Shown piece by piece: positions 43,433-52,099 of a stretch of DNA of 64,000 nucleotides; the first letter of the stretch is position 1; every line of letters starts with the position of its first letter. The stretch covers positions 62,001 through 126,000 of the forward strand of contig NZ_BOML01000033.1 in NCBI RefSeq assembly GCF_016862175.1, written 5' to 3'. Source of the DNA: Paractinoplanes durhamensis (GTDB taxonomy: Bacteria > Actinomycetota > Actinomycetes > Mycobacteriales > Micromonosporaceae). The translations under genes and the position numbers were made by a program. The notes beneath the pieces were generated by a model, which did no database searches, was not told where the DNA came from, and saw only the letters and a list, made by a program, of their open reading frames with translations.

Positions 43433-43533
43433 TCTGTGGCGGTGTCGACCAGCGGCGCAGGTCACCTATTGTGCCGTCGCCGCTTGATCTCGGGAGATGC
43501 GCCGACGGGGGTGGGGAATTGGCGAAGCAGGCC

Positions 43534-43578
43534 GGAGCCGAGCAGCGCTGGCCGTTCTGATCAGCGCTGCCCGGCTCC
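43534..43578 (-). terminator. terminator of the carbohydrate-binding protein gene
   Basis: GGAGCCGAGCAGCGCTG (43534-43550) pairs with CAGCGCTGCCCGGCTCC (43562-43578), 17 positions with one mismatch, just past the stop at 43591. Confidence 0.8.
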
Positions 43579-43590
43579 GTGCGAAGATGA

Positions 43591-45318
43591 CTAGCGGGGG
43601 CCGCCGCCGGTCGTCGTCTGGGTGCCCGCGGTGACGGTGGTGGACTGGGTGCCGGAGAGCGTGCCTCCGGTGTAGAGCCCGCCGCCGACCGCGGTGCCGG
43701 AGACGCTGCCGCCGGTGTAGATGGCGTAGGTCGTGCCGCGGGTGATCTGGCTGGACGAGAAGATGATGCCCTTGAAGATCTTCGACGACTGGTACGACGC
43801 GATCTGCGTACCCGACGTGGTGGCCAGGTGCACCACCGTGCCCGCCGCCTGGTTGGCGCTGAAGGTCACCGACACCCAGCCCTGACCCGCGGTGGGCAGG
43901 GTGCTGGTGGAGGCGCTCAGGCCGGAGGAGACCAGCGTGCCGGCCGTGATGGTCAGTGCGCCGTTGGAGTCGAGGCCGCCCTCGCCGCCGCCCCGGGTCG
44001 GCGAGCCGGCCACGATGACGTTGCCGCCGCCGATGCTGAGCGCGCCGTTGGAGTCGAGCCCGTCGGTGCCACCGCTGACGATGACCGTGCCGCCGGTGAT
44101 CGAGATGAGCGCGTTCGGCGAGTTCTGCATCTCGCCGTAGGCCGGGTCGGAGGCGTTGAACGCGTCGTCGGTCGCGGTGGCGCTGACGCTGCCGCCGGTC
44201 ACGTACACCTTCAGGCCTTCGACACCCTCGTACGACTTGGTGACGTTGACCGTGCCCGCGCTGACGTTGACGTTGGTCTCGGCGTGCACGCCGTCGTCGC
44301 CGGTGGCGACGGTGGTGGTGCCGCCGTCCACGATGATGTTGGCGTCGGAGTGCACGCCGTCGTCGGAGGCGTCGATGGTGTTGGTGCCATCGCTGATCAC
44401 CACGAGGACGCCGCCCTTGAGGCCCTTGGTCGAGGTGTCCCCGGGGGTGACCGTGCTGCCACCGCCCGACTTCGCGGTCAGCTTCCCGCCCGAGATGATG
44501 ACGTCGGTCGCGGCCTGCACCGCGTCGCCGGTCGAGGTCAGGGTGACCGTGCCGCCGACCAGCGAGACATAGCCGCGGGTGGTGTCCGCGTCGTTGTCCG
44601 ACTTGATGCCGTCGCCGCCGCCGGTCGCGGTGATCGTGCCGCCGGTGACGATGGCGTAGTCCTTGCCGCGGATGGCGTCGTCCTTGGCCGTCACGGTGAT
44701 GACGCCACCGGTGATGACCAGGCCGTCCGCGCTGGAGATGCCGTCGTTGCCGTTACCGGTGACGGTCAGCGAGCCGGTGCCGTCGATGGTGAGGTCGGCG
44801 GCCGAGTCGAGGGCCGCGTTCGCGTTCGTGGAGCCGTCGGTGAGCCGGTTGGTGGAACCGGCCTGCAGGAACACCAGCACCTCGTCGGCGGCGATGATGT
44901 TGATCGCCGCCGCGGTGCTGTTGGTGACGGTCACGCCGTTGAGGATCAGCCGGACGATCCCGGTTCCGGTGCTGTTGACCACGATCTGCCCGTTGGTGAG
45001 CGAGCCCGCGAACCGGTAGGTGCCGGCCGCGCCGACCGTGACCGTGCTGCCGGAGACGGTGACGTTCGAGCTGGTGGAGGTGGCCCCGGTGCCGGTCAGG
45101 GTGACGGTCGAAACGTCCGACTCGTTCCACGTGTGATCGGCGGTGCTGTCGTGACTGGCCTGGTTCGCAGCGAGGGCGGTCGCTGCGGCCGGGCCGGCCG
45201 CGAGGGTGGTGACCGGGGCCGCGCCGGCGATCGCCGTGCCGCCGGCCCAGATGGCCAGAGCGGTGGCGGTGAGGACGGCGGGGGCGACCGCGCGTCGGCG
45301 CAGTGGGGTGCGTGGCAT
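43591..45318 (-). CDS. secreted carbohydrate-binding domain protein (DUF4353-like)
   Basis: 575 residues with a signal peptide (about 1-34). The body is a series of beta-strand repeats such as DDGVHSDANIIVDGGTTTV and GGTDGLDSNGALSIGGGNV, a right-handed helix typical of the actinobacterial carbohydrate-binding DUF4353 family. Downstream of VTC and DUF4956 genes, a conserved neighbourhood sometimes with CotH. Ligand unknown. Confidence 0.85.
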   Translation of the reverse strand: MPRTPLRRRAVAPAVLTATALAIWAGGTAIAGAAPVTTLAAGPAAATALAANQASHDSTADHTWNESDVSTVTLTGTGATSTSSNVTVSGSTVTVGAAGTYRFAGSLTNGQIVVNSTGTGIVRLILNGVTVTNSTAAAINIIAADEVLVFLQAGSTNRLTDGSTNANAALDSAADLTIDGTGSLTVTGNGNDGISSADGLVITGGVITVTAKDDAIRGKDYAIVTGGTITATGGGDGIKSDNDADTTRGYVSLVGGTVTLTSTGDAVQAATDVIISGGKLTAKSGGGSTVTPGDTSTKGLKGGVLVVISDGTNTIDASDDGVHSDANIIVDGGTTTVATGDDGVHAETNVNVSAGTVNVTKSYEGVEGLKVYVTGGSVSATATDDAFNASDPAYGEMQNSPNALISITGGTVIVSGGTDGLDSNGALSIGGGNVIVAGSPTRGGGEGGLDSNGALTITAGTLVSSGLSASTSTLPTAGQGWVSVTFSANQAAGTVVHLATTSGTQIASYQSSKIFKGIIFSSSQITRGTTYAIYTGGSVSGTAVGGGLYTGGTLSGTQSTTVTAGTQTTTGGGPR

Positions 45319-45382
45319 GGAAATTTCCTGTCTATGGGGGACGGGATTGTTGCCTTATCTCAAAAAAGCGTAAAAAAATGCC

Positions 45383-46108
45383 TTAAAAGAAGCGGCGGAG
45401 CGTACGACGCCAGGGCACGGCCGGCAGATCCGGGCGCAGCGCGGCCAGCCCGGTCGCGTACTTCGAGATGCGCACCGGCCGTCGTCCACCGGCCCAGAGC
45501 AGCCGGTCCACCGGGGATGCGGCCGACCGGGTCTTGGTCTCGACGATCGCGATCTGCGGCAGGTGCAACCCGAAGCCGGAGGGGTCTTCCCAGCTCAGCG
45601 ACGTGTCGATGGTGACCCGGGAGTCGTCGGCGAAGACGTGCAGGGTGGCTCGCCGATAGTTGGTGCTCAGGGTCGGCGCGAGACCGGGCACGGCACCGCC
45701 GAGGATGCTCTCGACGAACCAGTTACCGGGCGTGACGCTGTCCTCGTCGCAGGCCTGATAGGGCAGGCGGTCCTTGACGGTGCCGCCCCGGTAGCCCTCG
45801 GTCTTCACCTCGAGCCAGCACAGCGCCGAGTCGAGGTAGGTGCGGGTGCGCACCTTGAAGCGCCGGCGCCGCCGGTGGGCGGTGAGCCGGTAGCTGATCA
45901 GATCGGGGGTGTCGAAGTAGGTGGACCGGTAGCGAAAGGTCCGTTCCCCCGCGATCTCCAGAACCCGCGCCTGCCCGCCGAGCCGCCCGGGAAGTTCGAG
46001 CGCTTCGTCGAGAGGCAGCACGTACTTGCGGTCGACCCGGGTCTGCAGCTCGGCCTTCTCGAGGAGTTCGTCCAGCGAGATCGGTTCGAGCGTGGCCAGC
46101 GCGCTCAT
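45383..46108 (-). CDS. VTC-domain protein, polyphosphate-polymerase-like
   Basis: 241 residues, triphosphate-tunnel fold. Signature pieces: VDRKYVLPL, STYFDTPDLISYR, RRRRFKVRTRTY, LEVKTEGYRGG and AIVETKTRS. These supply the Arg/Lys and Glu residues of the tunnel. ATG overlaps the DUF4956 stop (ATGA). Polyphosphate synthesis is inferred from family. Confidence 0.9.
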   Translation of the reverse strand: MSALATLEPISLDELLEKAELQTRVDRKYVLPLDEALELPGRLGGQARVLEIAGERTFRYRSTYFDTPDLISYRLTAHRRRRRFKVRTRTYLDSALCWLEVKTEGYRGGTVKDRLPYQACDEDSVTPGNWFVESILGGAVPGLAPTLSTNYRRATLHVFADDSRVTIDTSLSWEDPSGFGLHLPQIAIVETKTRSAASPVDRLLWAGGRRPVRISKYATGLAALRPDLPAVPWRRTLRRFF

Positions 46109-46686
46109 CGGCCGACCCCGGCCGGGGCGATCGCCCGGTCGGCGGAGGCGTGCGAGTAGCGGACGTCCACGATGGTGGTCTCGTTGACCAGGTCGACCCG
46201 CTCCACGACGGCGGCGTGCACCCGGGCGCCGAGGAGTCCTTCGAGCTGGGCGACCAGCGCGACGTGGTCGGTGACCGCCGAATCGAGCACCAGCGTCTGG
46301 CGCCGATAGGTGCGGAACAGCTTAGGATGGTCACCCAAGTACATAACGGTCAGAATCAGGCTCATCAGCGCCGGGCTCAGCCACATCGGCCCGGCGTTCA
46401 GCGGTCCGAGGATGCCGAGCGCGAGCGCCGAGAAGTAGTAGGCGACCTCGCGCTGGTCGACCTCGGTGGAGCGGAGCCGGATGATCGAGAGGACGCCGAA
46501 GAGGCCGAGACCGAGTCCGGCGCCGACGGTGCTCTCACTCAGGGCGCCGGTGACGGCGAGCACGCCGACGTTGACGCCGAGGTAGGCCACGACGAGGTCC
46601 CGGCGCCGGTGCCGGGGAAAGTAGAGGCCGAAGACCAGTATCGACACCGCGACGAGATCGATCGCGAACAGTGCGAGCTGGTGCAT
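46105..46686 (-). CDS. DUF4956 membrane protein
   Basis: 193 residues with four N-terminal TM helices (LFAIDLVAVSILVFGLYF, VAYLGVNVGVLAVTGAL, LGLGLFGVLSIIRLRSTEV, LMSLILTVMYLG) and a cytosolic ferredoxin-like C-terminus. The IRLRSTEVDQREVAYYF motif is the DUF4956 hallmark. It leads the operon with VTC and the carbohydrate-binding gene and may anchor or export the VTC product. Confidence 0.9.
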   Translation of the reverse strand: MHQLALFAIDLVAVSILVFGLYFPRHRRRDLVVAYLGVNVGVLAVTGALSESTVGAGLGLGLFGVLSIIRLRSTEVDQREVAYYFSALALGILGPLNAGPMWLSPALMSLILTVMYLGDHPKLFRTYRRQTLVLDSAVTDHVALVAQLEGLLGARVHAAVVERVDLVNETTIVDVRYSHASADRAIAPAGVGR

Positions 46687-46727
46687 GGTGGGCGACCTCC
46701 TGCCAATCCCGCTTCAAACAACGGGTG

Positions 46728-46750
46728 AACTATCGATGAACGTCGATAGT
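46728..46750. promoter_or_regulatory. ACTATCG inverted repeat upstream of DUF4956 operon
   Basis: ACTATCG (46729-46735) and CGATAGT (46744-46750), 8-base spacer, in the promoter region. The 10-mer AACTATCGAT (46728-46737) also occurs upstream of the sigma fusion gene at 48892, same orientation to its gene. Confidence 0.45.
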
Positions 46751-46797
46751 CAGGCTAGGTCGAAGTTCCTCTAAACAACCTAAGAATCAGCTGTGAA

Positions 46798-48840
46798 TCA
46801 ATAGCCACCCATCGATGCGCCGACGCCGTCGCCGGTCGCCAGGAAGTCGGTACGCGGCAGCGCGCCGTCCGCTCGGCGGGCTCCCTGGGCGCCGGCCGGA
46901 TCGGTCGACCGGAACGTCTCGGCGAAGTTGTTGCGGCTGAGCTGGGCGTTCGCGGCCAGCGCCACCGGGTTGTCGGCGGCCGCGTTGGAGCGCAGCAGGG
47001 CCGGCGCGTTCGGCAGCGCGAAGCCGTTGCTGCCGTTGCGCCAGGCGGTGTTATTACTCAACTGCAATGCCCCGGTCCCGCCGTCGTCGGTGAACCCGTT
47101 GCCGGCGTTGTCCCACGCCGCGTCGTGCCGCAGCTTGTGCGCGGCGGCCACGTCGCTGCCGGCCAGCGCGAACCCGACCTGGTTGCGGTAGGCCCAGTTG
47201 TACTCGACGGTCACCGGGTCGGTGAATCCGCCGAGGTCGAAGCCGGCCGCCCGGTTCCCGTACGCCCGGTTGCCCCGCACGAGGTTGCCGGTGCCCGACC
47301 CGAACTGAATGCTCAGGCCACTGCTCCCGCCGGCGAAGTCGCTGTCCAGCACCTGGTTGCCGGTCGTCCCGGCGTCGCGCAGCATCAGCCCCGCGCCCGC
47401 GTTGTCGTGCATCGACAGCCGCCGGAACACCACGTCATGGCAGGCCCGGCAGACGTACGCGTGACTGCGCGCCCCGGTCACCTCCAGCCCCTGCACCGTC
47501 CAGAACGCCGCCGACTGGGTGATCGCCCACCGGTCGACCGGCACCCCGGACGCGTCGATGACCGGCTTCTCGTTGCCGTAGTTGCTGAGCACGATCCGCT
47601 TGGCCGCGGTGCCGCTGGTGGTGATCGCGAGCTCGGCGGTGAGGCGGTACGTCCCGCCGCGCAGGGCGATCGTCTGCCCCGGCTTCACCACCGACACCGC
47701 CTTCGCGAGGGTGGCGAACGGCTTGGCCGCGGTGCCGTTGCCGCCGTCCGACCCGCCCGGCGCCACGAAGATGGCGGCCTGCGCGACGCCGGTGATCCCG
47801 GTCGGCAGGGGAGTGGCGGACGCGGCCGCCGACGACGGCGGGTTGGTCTGCACCCGGCGGGCGGTGCCGGGCGCGGCCGACCGGGTGAGCGTCGGCGCGA
47901 CGACCACGGTGTCCCCGCCCGGTGGCAGGGCCTCGTGATAGACGGCGTACGCAAGTCCGCCGCCGACGGCGACGGTCGTGGCCGTCGCCACCGTCAGGGT
48001 CTTGTGCTGCAGCAGCCCGAGCAGGGTCATCTTGCCCGGCACCGCGGTGACCTTGATCCCGGCGACCAGGCCGATCGGCACCGGCAGCGCGCCGATGCCG
48101 AGCAGCAGCTCCTCGGGCGCGACGAGGCCGGCCCGGCGCGGCTCGCACAGCGGGCATTCCCGGATGTGCCGCACGAAGCGTTTGCGCCACAGTGGATCGG
48201 CGACGCCGTTCCAGCGGCGCAACTGGTCGGACAGCTCCGGGCAACGCGGCTTGGCCCGCAGCGCCCGGACGACCCCGCGGGCCGCGTCGAGCTGGGCCTT
48301 CATCCGCTGCACCCGCACCGCGGCGTGCTTGGGCTGCACGGCCAGGGCCTCGGCCAGCTCGGTGCGGGTGAGCTCGCCGCTGGCCTCCTGCCACCACAGG
48401 CCGAGCAGCCGACGATCGCCGTCGTCGAGCCACCGGGCCGCCTCGGCGAGCTCTCGGCGCTGGTCGGCGACGACCAGCTCGGCGGCGGTGCGGTCGGCGA
48501 AGTCACCGCGGGGGTCGGCCACCTCGACCGGCTCGGCCACCCGCCGCATCCGGGTCGCCTTGCGGGAGCGCAGGTAGAGCTGGATCTGCCGGTACGCGAT
48601 GGACACCAGCCAGGAGCGGAAGCGTTCCGGATCGCGCAGCCCGGGCAGGCCGCGGATGGCCCGCAGCATCGTCTCCTGCACGAGGTCGTCGACGTCGGGG
48701 TGACCGGCCAGTGCCCGGCCGATGATGTTGTAGACGAGCGGCAGGTGGAGCGCGATCAGCTCGTCGAGGGCGTCGTTGTGGCCGGACTGGGCCTCCCGCA
48801 CGAGCAGCGAGACTCCGGGAGCGATCTGACTCTGGGTCAC
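46798..48840 (-). CDS. ECF sigma factor fused to zinc motif, TM segment and pectate-lyase-type beta-helix
   Basis: 680 residues. Sigma2 about 25-95 (DVDDLVQETMLRAIRGLPGL), sigma4 about 130-190 (LTRTELAEALAVQPKHAAVR), a zinc anti-sigma-like H225-x3-C229-x2-C232 in FVRHIRECPLC, TM about 278-300, a Pro/Ser/Thr linker, then about 350-650 a PL9-like parallel beta-helix (IFVAPGGSDGGNGTAAKPFA; repeated VxGN / NxxxxN turns). GTG at 48840 with GGAAGGG before it. Topology puts sigma inside and beta-helix outside, so the protein could sense pectin and release sigma. Divergent from pectinesterase. ECF groups with long C-terminal extensions are known; this combination deserves checking. Confidence 0.9.
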   Translation of the reverse strand: MTQSQIAPGVSLLVREAQSGHNDALDELIALHLPLVYNIIGRALAGHPDVDDLVQETMLRAIRGLPGLRDPERFRSWLVSIAYRQIQLYLRSRKATRMRRVAEPVEVADPRGDFADRTAAELVVADQRRELAEAARWLDDGDRRLLGLWWQEASGELTRTELAEALAVQPKHAAVRVQRMKAQLDAARGVVRALRAKPRCPELSDQLRRWNGVADPLWRKRFVRHIRECPLCEPRRAGLVAPEELLLGIGALPVPIGLVAGIKVTAVPGKMTLLGLLQHKTLTVATATTVAVGGGLAYAVYHEALPPGGDTVVVAPTLTRSAAPGTARRVQTNPPSSAAASATPLPTGITGVAQAAIFVAPGGSDGGNGTAAKPFATLAKAVSVVKPGQTIALRGGTYRLTAELAITTSGTAAKRIVLSNYGNEKPVIDASGVPVDRWAITQSAAFWTVQGLEVTGARSHAYVCRACHDVVFRRLSMHDNAGAGLMLRDAGTTGNQVLDSDFAGGSSGLSIQFGSGTGNLVRGNRAYGNRAAGFDLGGFTDPVTVEYNWAYRNQVGFALAGSDVAAAHKLRHDAAWDNAGNGFTDDGGTGALQLSNNTAWRNGSNGFALPNAPALLRSNAAADNPVALAANAQLSRNNFAETFRSTDPAGAQGARRADGALPRTDFLATGDGVGASMGGY

Positions 48841-48891
48841 CTGACGCCCTTCCTCACGTGGTCGTCGGCCATCAACCCTCAGAACATTGAC

Positions 48892-48901
48892 AACTATCGA
48901 T
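48892..48901. promoter_or_regulatory. AACTATCGAT copy upstream of the sigma fusion gene
   Basis: Identical 10-mer to 46728-46737, also in the leader of a minus-strand gene. Possible shared promoter or operator element of the sigma gene and the DUF4956 operon. Confidence 0.35.
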
Positions 48902-49077
48902 CTCGGACAGTGTCGGGAGTGGCATGAACTGCGACAACGGAAGCCGGGCGCCATCGTGACACAGCTTTCCCGGAAGCGACAACCAAGAAGTTTTCGCAGT
49001 TTCTGTTGTCGGGTAGCCGCTTGTCCATCTACCAGGGTGCCGCCTTCCCCCGGGTGGCATCACTCAGTGTGACGCAT

Positions 49078-49091
49078 TGGGAGCGCTCCCA
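49078..49091. promoter_or_regulatory. CebR/LacI-type operator TGGGAGCGCTCCCA
   Basis: A perfect 14-base palindrome, the known box of actinobacterial LacI-family sugar regulators such as CebR, 39 bases before the pectinesterase start. An identical box lies at 55746. The rest of 48841-49129 is divergent promoter sequence. Confidence 0.85.
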
Positions 49092-49129
49092 TACGCACCG
49101 TCACCGAACGGGCGAGAGGATCGAGAGAG

Positions 49130-50551
49130 TTGTCCGGAGCAAAACGAAGGTTCTTGGTAGCCGCGCTGGCGATCAGCATCCCCACGGCCGCCATCGTCTA
49201 CGCCGCTCTGCCGTCCCAGGCGGCGACCCTTCCGGCCGCGGGTGGCACCTACCAGCTCGTGGTCACCAAGAGCGCGAAGTGCATCGATGTCGCCGCCGGG
49301 TCCAAGGACAACAGCGCGCTGCTGCAGCAGTGGGGTTGCACCGACGGTGCGGCCTGGCAGCAGTTCAAGCTGACCGCGGTGACCAGCTCGCAGTACCAGC
49401 TGGTCAACGTCAACAGCGGTAAGTGCATCGACATCCCGGCCGCGTCGAAGACCTCGGGTGTCCAGGTGCAGCAGTACACCTGCGTGTCCTCGCAGGCCAA
49501 TCAGCTGTTCACGCTGGCCGCCAACGGCACCAACACGTTCCAGATCATCAACGTGAACAGCGGTCTCTGCCTCTCCGACCAGGGTGCCTCCACCGCGTCC
49601 GGGGCCGCGATCATCCAAGAGACCTGCACCTCCAACTCGAACAAGCAGTGGGCGTTCAACGCCGTCTCCGGCGGCTCGACCACCGGCGCCACCGTCGCTG
49701 CGGACGGCACCGGGCAGTACAAGACGGTCCAGGCCGCCATCGACGCGGTGCCGGCCAACAACACCACCCGCCGGACCATCACCATCAAGGCCGGCACCTA
49801 CCGTGAGATCGTCACCATCCCGGCCAACAAGCCGTACGTGACGCTGCAGGGTCTCGGTTCATCGGCGGCCCAGACGGTGATCGTCAACAACCACAGCTCG
49901 GCCGGCGGCTACGGCACCTCGGGCAGCGCCACCGTCTTCGTGAGCGGCCACGACTTCGCCGCCACCAACCTCACGATGTCCAACGACTACGGCGAGGGCA
50001 GCCAGGCGGTCGCGGCCAACGTCGGCGCGGACAAGTCCGTCTTCAACAACGTCCGGTTCCTCGGCGCGCAGGACACGCTGCTGGTCAATTCCGGTCGCTC
50101 GTACTACACGAACTCGTACGTCGAGGGCACCGTCGACTTCATCTTCGGCGGCGGCACCGCGGTCTTCAACGCGTCGTCGATCTACGAGAAGCGCACCAGC
50201 GGCGGGCCGATCACCGCGGCGAAGACCGATGCGGGTACGGCGTACGGCTTCCTGTTCTACAAGTGCACGATCACCGGCGCCGCTAGCGGCAAGACCCAGC
50301 TCGGCCGCCCGTGGGGTGCCGACGCCCAGGTCCTCTACCGCGAGTCGTCGCTGAGCTCCGCGCTCGCGACCGCCCAGCCGTGGATCGACATGTCCAGCAA
50401 CTCCTGGAAGAACGCGCGCTTCTACGAGTACAAGAACACCGGCTCGGGCGCGACCACCAACAGCAACCGGCCGCAGATGTCCGACTCGACGGCCGCCAGC
50501 TACACCCCGCAGAAGTACCTTGCCGGCACGGACGGATGGAACCCGCTATGA
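49130..50551 (+). CDS. secreted pectinesterase (CE8) with ricin-type CBM13
   Basis: 473 residues from a TTG start with GAGAGG upstream. Signal peptide about 1-33 (SQA-AT), CBM13 beta-trefoil about 35-170, CE8 about 185-470. Catalytic motifs: GAQDTLLVNSGRSYY, GTVDFIFGGGTAVF (catalytic Asp) and QLGRPWGADAQ. Removes methyl esters from pectin so that the next gene's lyase can act. Overlaps pectate lyase by four bases (ATGA) and sits behind a CebR-type box. Confidence 0.94.
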   Translation: MSGAKRRFLVAALAISIPTAAIVYAALPSQAATLPAAGGTYQLVVTKSAKCIDVAAGSKDNSALLQQWGCTDGAAWQQFKLTAVTSSQYQLVNVNSGKCIDIPAASKTSGVQVQQYTCVSSQANQLFTLAANGTNTFQIINVNSGLCLSDQGASTASGAAIIQETCTSNSNKQWAFNAVSGGSTTGATVAADGTGQYKTVQAAIDAVPANNTTRRTITIKAGTYREIVTIPANKPYVTLQGLGSSAAQTVIVNNHSSAGGYGTSGSATVFVSGHDFAATNLTMSNDYGEGSQAVAANVGADKSVFNNVRFLGAQDTLLVNSGRSYYTNSYVEGTVDFIFGGGTAVFNASSIYEKRTSGGPITAAKTDAGTAYGFLFYKCTITGAASGKTQLGRPWGADAQVLYRESSLSSALATAQPWIDMSSNSWKNARFYEYKNTGSGATTNSNRPQMSDSTAASYTPQKYLAGTDGWNPL

Positions 50552-51993
50552 GGAAGAAGCTGATTTTCGGGGCGGTTGCGGCCGTCGCCGTTCCGGCCGT
50601 GCTGGTCGCGGTCTCGATGATGCCGTCCGAGGCGGCGACGCTGCCCGCGGCCGGTGGCACCTACCAGCTCGTGGTGACCAAGAGCGCGAAGTGCATCGAC
50701 GTCACCGCAGGCTCGAAGGACAACAGCGCGCTGCTCCAGCAGTGGGGCTGCACCGACGGCGCCGCTTGGCAGCAGTTCAAGCTGACCGCGGTGACCAGCT
50801 CGCAGTACCAGCTGGCCAACGTCAACAGCGGCAAGTGCATCGACATCCCGGCCGCGTCCAAGACGTCCGGCGTTCAGGTGCAGCAGTACACGTGCGTCGG
50901 CTCGCAGACGAATCAGCTGTTCACGCTGGCCGCGAGCGGCACCAACACGTTCCAGATCATCAACGTCAACAGCGGCCTGTGCCTGAGCGACGCCGGCGCT
51001 TCGACCGCGAGCGGCGCGGCGATCATCCAGGAGACCTGCAGCGCCAACAGCAACAAGCAGTGGGCGTTCAACGCGGTCTCCGGCGGGTCGACCGGCGGAC
51101 GCACCTTCTCCAACACCGCCGACGGGTTCGCCACCGGCACCACCGGTGGTGCGGGCGGCACGTCGGTCACGGTCACCACCTATGCCGACCTCTTGAAGTA
51201 CGCCACCAGCAGCGCCGCGTACGTCATCAAGATCAGCGGGACCATCACCGTGCCGACCTACGGCTACGAAATTCCGGTCACCAGCAACAAGACTCTTGTC
51301 GGAGTGGGCACGACCGGGCGGATCAAAGCCGGTGGCATCTTCCTCGCCTCCGGCGTGCACAACGTGATCATCCGGAACCTGACCATCGGCGACACCGCGG
51401 TGGCCAGTGACGACCCGGACGACAAGGACTTCGACTACGACGGCATCCAGATGGACACCGCCGACCACGTCTGGATCGACCACAACACGTTCCAGAACAT
51501 CAACGACGGCTTCATCGACAGCCGCAAGGACACGAACTACGTCACCGTTTCCTGGAACCAGCTGGGCGCCCACAACAAGGCATTCGGCATCGGGTGGACC
51601 GACAACGTGGTCGCCCGGATGACGATTCACCACAACTGGATCCACGACACCAACCAGCGCAATCCCAGCGCCGACAACCTGCTGTACGCGCACCTCTACA
51701 ACAACTACCTGGTGAACGTCACCTCGTACGGAAACCTGTCCCGCGGCAGCACCAAGATGGTGCTGGAGAACAGCTACTTCGACCACGTCAACAACCCGTG
51801 GAACATCGACGACACCACCAAGGGCCAGCTCAAGCAGTCCGGCAGCATCGCCGTGAACTGCACCGGCAAGCAGGTGACCGGCGGCGCCGCGTTCACGCCG
51901 AGCAGCTTCTACTCGTACACCCTGGACGCCGCGGCCGACGTGCCGTCGCTGGTCAAGACGTACTCCGGCCCGCAGGGCAGTATCACCATGTAG
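50548..51993 (+). CDS. secreted pectate lyase (PL1) with ricin-type CBM13
   Basis: 481 residues. Signal peptide about 1-30, CBM13 about 32-165 nearly identical to that of the preceding pectinesterase, PL1 beta-helix about 185-481. Motifs: DYDGIQMDTADHVWIDHNTF (Ca2+ site and WIDH) and INDGFIDSRKDTNYVTVSWN. ATGA overlap with pectinesterase indicates coupled expression. Ends in GSITM before a strong terminator. Confidence 0.94.
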   Translation: MRKKLIFGAVAAVAVPAVLVAVSMMPSEAATLPAAGGTYQLVVTKSAKCIDVTAGSKDNSALLQQWGCTDGAAWQQFKLTAVTSSQYQLANVNSGKCIDIPAASKTSGVQVQQYTCVGSQTNQLFTLAASGTNTFQIINVNSGLCLSDAGASTASGAAIIQETCSANSNKQWAFNAVSGGSTGGRTFSNTADGFATGTTGGAGGTSVTVTTYADLLKYATSSAAYVIKISGTITVPTYGYEIPVTSNKTLVGVGTTGRIKAGGIFLASGVHNVIIRNLTIGDTAVASDDPDDKDFDYDGIQMDTADHVWIDHNTFQNINDGFIDSRKDTNYVTVSWNQLGAHNKAFGIGWTDNVVARMTIHHNWIHDTNQRNPSADNLLYAHLYNNYLVNVTSYGNLSRGSTKMVLENSYFDHVNNPWNIDDTTKGQLKQSGSIAVNCTGKQVTGGAAFTPSSFYSYTLDAAADVPSLVKTYSGPQGSITM

Positions 51994-52016
51994 CAGACAC
52001 TCGGGGAGTAAGGGGA

Positions 52017-52052
52017 GACGCCGGCCGGAGCCGAAAAGCTCCGGCCGGCGTC
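52017..52052 (+). terminator. terminator of the pectinase operon
   Basis: GACGCCGGCCGGAGC and GCTCCGGCCGGCGTC form a perfect 15-bp stem with loop CGAAAA. Confidence 0.92.
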
Positions 52053-52099
52053 GCATTCCGTACACGTACTGGTCAAACACCGGGTCTAGCTTTCCGCCC

